Positions 60,801 through 64,000 of a stretch of DNA of 64,000 bases are shown piece by piece. Location of the stretch: contig NMRA01000197.1 of NCBI GenBank assembly GCA_002633005.1, positions 176,072 through 240,071 on the forward strand, given 5' to 3'. Made by a program: the position numbers and the translations under genes. The notes beneath the pieces were generated by a model, which worked only from the letters and a program-made list of their open reading frames with translations, was not told the origin of the DNA and ran no database searches. The DNA is from Phoronis australis. Its lineage: Eukaryota; Phoronida; Phoronidae. How positions within the stretch are numbered: the stretch's first letter is position 1; each line of letters starts with the position of its first letter.

Positions 60801-63018
60801 CCCCTTTCTTTAGAAACTTTGTACAAATAGCAAATTCATTCGAAAAAAGGGTTTAAAGGAGGGCCCATAATGTGTGACCTTTTACTGAGTTTTTAATTTT
60901 TTTAGACCGTATCTTGTCACTCTTGTCAGTTGAATACACCATATCGTGCTTCACACTGATCACTGTGACCGTATCTTGTCACTCTTGTCAGTTGAATGCA
61001 CCATATCGTGCTTCACACTGATCACTGTGACCGTATCTTGTCACTCTTGTCAGTTGAATGCACCATATCGTGCTTCACACTGATCACTGTGATCGTATCT
61101 TGTCACTCTTGTCAGTTGAATGCACCATATCATGCTTCACACTGATCACTGTGATCGTATCTTGTCACTCTTGTCAGTTGAATACACCATATCATGCTTC
61201 ACACTGATCACTGTGATCGTATCTTGTCACTCTTGTCAGTTGAATGCACCATATCGTGCTTCACACTGATCACTGTGATCGTTTGTTTGGTTTTAGATCG
61301 CCAGTGTCTTGAAGAAGAAGACTCCATCTGTGTTGCTGACGTTGGTAAGTGCTGCAGTTGTCAGGGGGAGTACACTGCTATTTAAAGTTCTATTTAGCAT
61401 GTGTTTAGATAATATAACTATTACCTTGGGGCATGTTTTACACACTGGCGAGATGAATGCCGAAGGTTTTGGTTTAAATTTTGGATCTTGAAACATTTTT
61501 GGCATGTGTGTAAAGATTTAAAGAGTGCAGGTATGACTAGTGATTTGTGTCATGGGTTTGTTGTCTGCTGGTCCAACGCTGTGGCTTCAGGTCCTGAAGA
61601 GTTTTTTGACAATTAACATGAGAAAGGATTTAGCTCTTGGCAGTGCACATTTTGTTTTAGATTTCATCTCCTGATGAGGCCTGTAGCCTGCATCAAAGTA
61701 TGCCCTGTCCTGTTTCTGATTTGGAATTTAATATTTGCAAAAATGTGCATGAGAAAATGGTGATAACTTTGAATGATCCTTTAGAATATGGTAAAAATTC
61801 TCTAAAATTCTCTAAAGATTTTTCAGAGGCTTAACCTACTGATTGCAAATCCTCAAAATTGTATTACATGTTACAATTATTAAAATTTCTTGGTCTATTT
61901 ACACCGACCTCTTGTCTATTTACACTGTCATGACATTCAGTCGGTCTATTCTTCAGCCATCATCAGTTTTCCCAGTCTATTGACAGGCCTGTTGATGGCC
62001 GTAGAATAGACCGACCGAAACGTCGTAACAGTATAAATAGACAAGAGGTCGGTGTAAATAGATCAAGAGATTTTAATAATAGTTCTAACACGCCACCACC
62101 TCAGAGTGGTTTTAGAAAGTCATATTAAATATTGTTTGGTAATAGCTACTGCATTATACAAACCCTGCTCAAAGCAAAGTATATTGTCCTGAAAAGTTCT
62201 ATTTATTGAGAAATTTGTCAAAATGACATTTCACCTCCACCATGTTGTGTCCGAACTGAAGAATTTTTACGTTGTTGTCTATTTAGTTAATATAAAGTCT
62301 TGTTTTTGGCAGTATGGTGTCAACTCTGACAGTGGGAAGACTTGTAGAGAGGCTGCCTTTGATGGAATCAGCGAGTGAGTCATGTCATGGGGATTAGTCA
62401 CTTTTACAATCAAGATAATTGTTCTGTTGCTTTCAGACTGACACTGTTTGATGGCAATGGATTATTAACTATCTTTAGACAGACTTAAGTAAACTTTCTT
62501 GGAATAAATATGAAAAAATAATTGGGGTATGTTTTGACAAGATAAAATGTCTGGGTGTGCATAGTTTGACCAGATAAACTAATTGGCTGCATAGTTTGGC
62601 TTGATCAAGTGACTGCATCACTTAATTACAAATAAATGATTGCATAGTTTGACTACATGAGGTGATTGGCTGCATAGTTTGACTAGATAAAATGATTGGC
62701 TGCATAGTTTGACTAGATAAAGTGATTGGCTGCATAGTTTGACTAGATAAAATGATTGGCTGCATAGTTTAACTAGATAAAATCATTGGCTGCTTAGTTT
62801 AACTAGATAAAATGATTGGCTGCTTAGTTTAACTAGATAAAGTACTCCTACTCTCTTGTTGCCTAACTTGAATACATGAGTGTGAATAACTTGAATACAT
62901 GAGTGTGAATAACGTAGTCTTGATTTTGCTATGATTTCACCCTTTGATAATTTATTTTTGAATCTTGTTTCAGATTTAACGTCAACAATTCTTTGCTTCA
63001 TCCTGAGATTGCAGAGTG
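45792..63018 (+). CDS. PEPD: Prolidase (Xaa-Pro dipeptidase), N-terminal part, continues beyond window
   Basis: Prolidase is a cytosolic dimanganese enzyme that splits dipeptides ending in proline, a last step in collagen and diet peptide recycling. Coding exons here are 45792-45808, 54058-54241, 57382-57509, 58246-58309 (or longer), 61297-61344, 62313-62374 and 62974-63018. All are GT-AG with agreeing phases. They encode about 182 residues equivalent to the first 185 or so of mammalian prolidase, that is the N-terminal domain. Diagnostic stretches are [65 protein letters not shown] and [12 protein letters not shown]. The catalytic pita-bread domain with its Asp, His and Glu metal ligands is outside the window. 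Intron 1 is 8.2 kb and holds an LTR retrotransposon. The exon 4 end is a tandem repeat. Confidence 0.95.
46053..46115. repeat. Hairpin with 27-bp arms
   Basis: gtcctcggcttctgatc and the bases up to 46079 are the inverse of 46089-46115 with one mismatch and a 9-nt loop. It is flanked by a partial direct repeat, aatccagg. It may be a MITE remnant or a structured RNA element. Confidence 0.9.
46617..46621. repeat. Target site duplication, left (GTAAT)
   Basis: GTAAT directly precedes the 5' LTR and is repeated directly after the 3' LTR at 51138-51142. Confidence 0.93.
46622..46731 (+). repeat. 5' LTR (110 bp)
   Basis: It starts tgttgtatatcttg and ends gcaaacacaaca. An AATAAA signal (gaaataaag) is present in the middle. 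It differs from the 3' LTR at four positions. Confidence 0.95.
46735..46744 (+). other. Primer binding site, tRNA-Ser type
   Basis: TGGCGACGAG lies 3 nt after the LTR and is complementary to the CTCGTCG-CCA 3' end of animal tRNA-Ser(GCU), recalled from the tRNA family. Confidence 0.8.
46967..48469 (+). pseudogene. Retrotransposon gag, protease and start of reverse transcriptase
   Basis: I chose the ATG at 46967 ([18 protein letters not shown]), since it starts the gag-like region; an upstream in-frame ATG at 46877 is also possible. A capsid-like helical region follows (about 180 residues). Two CX2CX4HX4C zinc knuckles lie at about 47591-47632 and 47651-47692, and a protease with the DTGA active site near 47841. 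Then comes the lead-in to reverse transcriptase. The frame is lost near 48369, where about 20-23 nt seem to be missing compared with the family, leaving an aberrant tail to the stop at 48469. Confidence 0.93.
48369..49346 (+). pseudogene. Retrotransposon reverse transcriptase and RNase H, second segment
   Basis: It continues pol one frame over. Visible motifs are [28 protein letters not shown] and the catalytic VMLDDIII (LDD where YVDD is usual). Then follow the connection and the RNase H start ([26 protein letters not shown]). It ends at a run of nine A (49316-49324), which looks like a one-base slippage insertion that stops the frame at 49346. Confidence 0.94.
49347..49911 (+). pseudogene. 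Retrotransposon RNase H end and integrase zinc domain
   Basis: After the second break, pol resumes with [11 protein letters not shown] and ends the RNase H with [10 protein letters not shown]. The integrase N-terminal zinc domain begins [21 protein letters not shown] third break follows the WWPGID motif at 49911. Confidence 0.93.
49904..50893 (+). pseudogene. Retrotransposon integrase core and C-terminal domain
   Basis: It starts with CHGCQ, the Cys pair of the zinc domain. The DDE core is intact in outline: [16 protein letters not shown] and [17 protein letters not shown]-like module follows ([17 protein letters not shown]), in which GPVSY has become GLVSY. The tail is Pro/Gln-rich and ends [16 protein letters not shown] before a TGA stop. 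Confidence 0.94.
51021..51027 (+). other. Polypurine tract
   Basis: agaggag abuts the 3' LTR, the usual position of the plus-strand primer. Confidence 0.65.
51028..51137 (+). repeat. 3' LTR (110 bp)
   Basis: It has the same ends as the 5' LTR and 4 substitutions in 110 bp. Confidence 0.95.
51138..51142. repeat. Target site duplication, right (GTAAT)
   Basis: It matches 46617-46621 exactly. Confidence 0.93.
51370..51740 (-). pseudogene. Antisense relic of a second Gypsy-type pol
   Basis: On the minus strand a frame (51603-51421) reads [20 protein letters not shown], the typical lead-in to a Gypsy reverse transcriptase. VVVIPKKND-like and PTPW-like pieces follow in other frames. Upstream, degraded sequence suggests a protease end. 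It is distinct from the 46622 element and has no LTRs nearby. Confidence 0.6.
52466..52753. repeat. 32-bp minisatellite, 9 copies
   Basis: The unit begins ttttagccattgacaagtaa. Copies start every 32 bp from 52466. Copies 3 to 9 alternate between ctagctg and ctaggtg, so the recent expansion unit was a 64-bp dimer. Confidence 0.95.
52840..53300. repeat. Dispersed repeat, family R1, copy 3
   Basis: It shares ccttttgcacgaggacc-like, aaaaagacattgtcacaca and caattaataaggtggtag blocks with copies 1 and 2. It sits between two minisatellites in PEPD intron 1. Confidence 0.5.
53346..54022. repeat. 17-bp minisatellite, about 40 copies
   Basis: The consensus is cagtcaccatgtgtgca, with variants tctcc, tcccc, gcgca and tatgca. 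Because 17 is not a multiple of 3 and the unit lacks stops in every frame, all three plus frames stay open for over 250 codons. The translations are one 17-residue peptide repeat in different registers. One of these frames continues into PEPD exon 2. It ends about 35 bp before the exon 2 acceptor. Confidence 0.95.
54058..54241 (+). CDS. PEPD: PEPD exon 2
   Basis: It encodes residues 6-67: [20 protein letters not shown], then [20 protein letters not shown]. This is a near-diagnostic match to the VLQGGEETQRYCTDTxxLFRQ region of prolidase. Acceptor TTTCCAG, donor CAG|GTAAAT, phase 2 to 0. Confidence 0.95.
54579..56120 (-). mobile_element. 1.8-kb TIR element, truncated inverted copy
   Basis: It begins gttcgggttaacgccctggg and matches 38782 back to about 37238 nearly base for base. 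The last 250 bp, including the second TIR, are missing. Open frames at 55177-55377 (minus) and 55746-56015 (plus) simply mirror those in the other copy and need not be genes. Confidence 0.85.
56317..56729. mobile_element. Foldback element with TTTTC target duplication
   Basis: A 413-bp near-palindrome. The ends are caaggtacctaaactaca and its exact inverse; arms of about 190 bp match closely to a central spacer of roughly 30 bp (around 56520-56555). The arms carry repeated cacgg-act-cat-aacacg motifs. TTTTC flanks both sides (56312-56316 and 56730-56734). Confidence 0.85.
56738..57275 (+). mobile_element. Dispersed element, family R3, copy 3 (3' truncated)
   Basis: It begins near gcagaagcttcgatgttaac and follows copy 1 as far as ccctgccgataactccgat. 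It lies in PEPD intron 2, just after the foldback element at 56317. Confidence 0.6.
57382..57509 (+). CDS. PEPD: PEPD exon 3
   Basis: It encodes [20 protein letters not shown], then [20 protein letters not shown]. These match the SFFHWAFGVxEPGCYGxIDVDTG and LPxSHATWMGK blocks of prolidase. Acceptor TTTTAG, donor GCGA|GTAAGG, ending in phase 2. Confidence 0.96.
57510..58245 (+). other. PEPD intron 3 (0.7 kb)
   Basis: It contains a family R2 repeat copy. Nothing else is recognised. Confidence 0.6.
57555..57780 (+). repeat. Dispersed repeat, family R2, copy 3
   Basis: It aligns with 59060-59320 over about 200 bp: caccag/atttt, aataat-attg, gccttttctcatttttaa, then an AT-rich stretch ending attttactgt. 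Confidence 0.5.
58246..58309 (+). CDS. PEPD: PEPD exon 4, shortest form
   Basis: After the TTGTAG acceptor it encodes [20 protein letters not shown] and DE, equivalent to [22 protein letters not shown] of mammalian prolidase. The first possible donor is GAG|GTAGGT at 58310, phase 0, as exon 5 (IASVL) needs. Ten further in-frame donors follow every 33 bp up to 58640. The shortest form matches the usual family length and is taken as the reference. Confidence 0.88.
58289..58645 (+). repeat. 33-bp minisatellite amplifying the PEPD exon 4 donor, 11 copies
   Basis: Each unit begins gaatgttaccacactga and contains GAG|GTAGGT, GTAGAT or GTAGGC, then atcagt. The array is open in the exon 4 frame, coding [11 protein letters not shown]-type 11-residue units, until a stop near 58660. 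Copies 2, 3 and 5 have GTAGAT and the last has GTAGGC; the rest have GTAGGT. The base before the GAG drifts from C to T to G along the array. Confidence 0.95.
59060..59320 (+). repeat. Dispersed repeat, family R2, copy 4
   Basis: See copy 3; shared blocks are aataattgcc, cccttttcttacttttaa and tgaattttactgtta. Confidence 0.5.
59653..59829. repeat. 59-bp minisatellite, 3 copies
   Basis: The unit begins aataatgcagttgtaattca; copies start at 59653, 59712 and 59771 and are almost identical. Confidence 0.93.
60156..60773 (-). pseudogene. Ubiquitin-specific protease (USP) relic
   Basis: One minus-strand frame holds for 618 nt with only two stops (near 60571 and 60500). It shows [10 protein letters not shown] and [11 protein letters not shown] (finger-like), then [19 protein letters not shown] and [16 protein letters not shown]. 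These resemble the end of a USP domain (YxLVAVxxHxGxxxSGHYTAYC, EEVxKSQAYxLFY). The GHY catalytic His motif has become GYS, and part of the palm is missing. No introns are apparent, so it may be a processed copy or part of a transposon. Confidence 0.55.
60905..61282. repeat. 62-bp minisatellite, 6 copies
   Basis: The unit begins gaccgtatcttgtcactctt. Copies start every 62 bp from 60905; from the fourth on, gaccg has become gatcg. A partial seventh copy ends 14 nt before the exon 5 acceptor, so the branch point may lie inside the array (cactgatcac-like). Confidence 0.93.
61297..61344 (+). CDS. PEPD: PEPD exon 5
   Basis: It encodes [16 protein letters not shown], matching IASVLTSQKPSVLLTL of mammalian prolidase. 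Acceptor TTTTAG, donor TTG|GTAAGT, phase 0 at both ends. Confidence 0.96.
61345..62312 (+). other. PEPD intron 5 (1.0 kb)
   Basis: It contains a palindromic MITE-like element at 61880-62076. Nothing else is seen. Confidence 0.6.
61880..62076. mobile_element. Palindromic MITE-like element, about 197 bp
   Basis: Outer arms of about 48 bp are inverse to each other (gtctatttacaccgacctct pairs with agaggtcggtgtaaatagat, near-perfect). A second inner pair is gtcggtctattct and agaatagaccgac. Confidence 0.8.
62313..62374 (+). CDS. PEPD: PEPD exon 6
   Basis: It encodes [20 protein letters not shown], matching [20 protein letters not shown]. Acceptor GGCAG, donor GCGA|GTGAGT, ending in phase 2. Confidence 0.97.
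62375..62973 (+). other. PEPD intron 6 (0.6 kb)
   Basis: It is largely a 30-bp array and a 23-bp duplication (62874-62912, ttgaatacatgagtgtgaat). Confidence 0.7.
62641..62842. repeat. 30-bp minisatellite, 7 regular copies
   Basis: The unit contains tgcatagtttgactagataa and is in perfect 30-bp register from 62641. Diverged copies extend left to about 62555. The last two copies share a tgcttag variant. Confidence 0.93.
62974..63018 (+). CDS. PEPD: PEPD exon 7
   Basis: It encodes [15 protein letters not shown] and the first two bases of a Cys codon, matching FEVNNTILHPEIVEC. Acceptor TTTCAG, donor TG|GTAATT, ending in phase 2. The next exon (expected to start RVFKTDMELEV-like) is not found in the window. 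Confidence 0.95.
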
Positions 63019-64000
63019 GTAATTCTGTTTTGTGTCCACTTTCTGGTGACAGAAACAGAAGCACCCATTTTGTTTCTGACCAACTCGTCAATAATCGGTT
63101 GGATCATTCTGTATTTTTGTAAAACAAAATTGTCAGGTTTTAAAGTGTGTCCAGACATATTTAAAATTATTGAACTTTTTGTTACTTAGAGTGTGAGATT
63201 TGAGTAATTCAAGCAAGTGGTTAGTAAATAGTTAGACCTGAATGATAAAATAACAATGATTATCATAGTGATTATAATAACAAATTACTCTTGGTAATGT
63301 ATGTCTTATAATGATAATTACACGCTTCCTCTGTCAGGAATTCACTCGTTACCTTTTTGTGACCATGGTGAAACTGACTACTTAATACGTTTGTAAGGAT
63401 TTATTCATAAGTTTGGGCATAAAGTATCAGACAAAAGTAATCAGACAAAATACAATTTCCCCAACATATCTAATTGTGTGAACAGCAGAAATGACTGGTT
63501 ATAACTGTAAGGTGGAGAATTTTAGTTATAAAATGACTGGTTATAACTGTAAGGTGGAGAATTATAATTATAAAATGACTGGTTATAACTGTAAGGTGGA
63601 GAATTTTAATTATAAAATGACTGAACCACTGTATTAACTTTCCCGTTAATTCCTCTACATTCTTTCATTCTCAGTCACGAGGGCAGACTATTCTTGTGAT
63701 GAATTGGGCTTCTGCTCAGCCATCATGACGGAGAATTCTTGATTGTTTTGTCTGAATGCGTTTAGCTTGTACGGTCATGCATAGACAAGTGAAATTTTAT
63801 TTTCTCTCTTTATATAAAAGATATAGATGTTTCACCGCGTTCATGTTTTGTATTATAGCAACCATCAGAAAATATATTGAAAAACTGTGGGGATTCACAA
63901 CATCTTGGAAGATCTTGAAAAATGAAAAAATTGTACTTTTGGGAATTATTTGTGTCTTAAAGTGGTGAGATTTTACCGTAGTTGGACCAAAGGAAATGTG
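63019..64000 (+). other. PEPD intron 7, incomplete
   Basis: It contains a 42-bp array at 63489-63614. No further prolidase exon is recognised before the window ends. Confidence 0.65.
63489..63614. repeat. 42-bp minisatellite, 3 copies
   Basis: The unit begins aaatgactggttataactgt; copies start at 63489, 63531 and 63573. Confidence 0.92.

Larger units (their letters stand above)
58646..61296 (+). other. PEPD intron 4 (2.65 kb)
   Basis: It contains an R2 copy, a 59-bp array, a decayed ubiquitin-protease relic on the minus strand and a 62-bp array that nearly reaches exon 5. Confidence 0.7.

Noticed and set aside
63660-63745. PEPD exon 8 after a TTCTCAG acceptor
   Set aside because: The joined frame meets stops and does not match the expected prolidase sequence.
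1-64000. Bacterial-type systems, CRISPR arrays or operons
   Set aside because: The window is intron-rich animal DNA; the tandem arrays lack repeat-spacer structure.

Overview
This is a eukaryotic, AT-rich nuclear window with long introns, GT-AG splice sites, many minisatellites and many small DNA transposons. The two host genes are animal genes, so the source is a metazoan. The repeat content and gene structure suggest an invertebrate, perhaps a non-vertebrate deuterostome or a lophotrochozoan; the species cannot be fixed from the sequence.

Two divergent genes occupy most of the window. On the minus strand, 45037 down to 3811, lies a complete spire gene (actin nucleator: KIND domain, WH2 repeats, Spire box, FYVE-like zinc finger, C-terminal Cys pair). 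I could place 15 coding exons with matching phases, including a 23-nt microexon; they sum to 2277 nt, 758 residues plus stop. On the plus strand, from 45792 to beyond the right edge, lies the 5' part of a prolidase (Xaa-Pro dipeptidase, PEPD) gene: seven coding exons, about 182 residues of the N-terminal domain. The metal-binding catalytic half lies outside the window. The two start codons are only 755 bp apart, so the genes probably share a promoter region.

PEPD intron 1 (45809-54057) holds a Mag-like Ty3/Gypsy LTR retrotransposon (46622-51137). It has 110-bp LTRs, a GTAAT target duplication, a tRNA-Ser-type primer site and at least three frame breaks. The same intron holds an antisense relic of another Gypsy pol and two minisatellites. 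Spire intron 2 (28331-41727) is full of dispersed repeats: a degenerate array, a foldback element, a 1.8-kb terminal-inverted-repeat element flanked by 165-bp direct repeats, and a 437-bp MITE. A second, truncated and inverted copy of the 1.8-kb element lies in PEPD intron 2.

The most unusual feature is in PEPD exon 4. A 33-bp tandem repeat (11 copies, 58289-58645) has amplified the exon/intron border itself. Each copy is in frame and each carries its own GAG|GTAG donor, so up to ten 11-residue units could be added to prolidase by donor choice. Other arrays touch splice sites too: a triplicated 31-bp acceptor at the Spire-box exon, a 62-bp array ending 14 nt before PEPD exon 5, and a 17-bp array ending about 35 nt before PEPD exon 2. 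The 17-bp array is open in all three plus frames and runs into exon 2.
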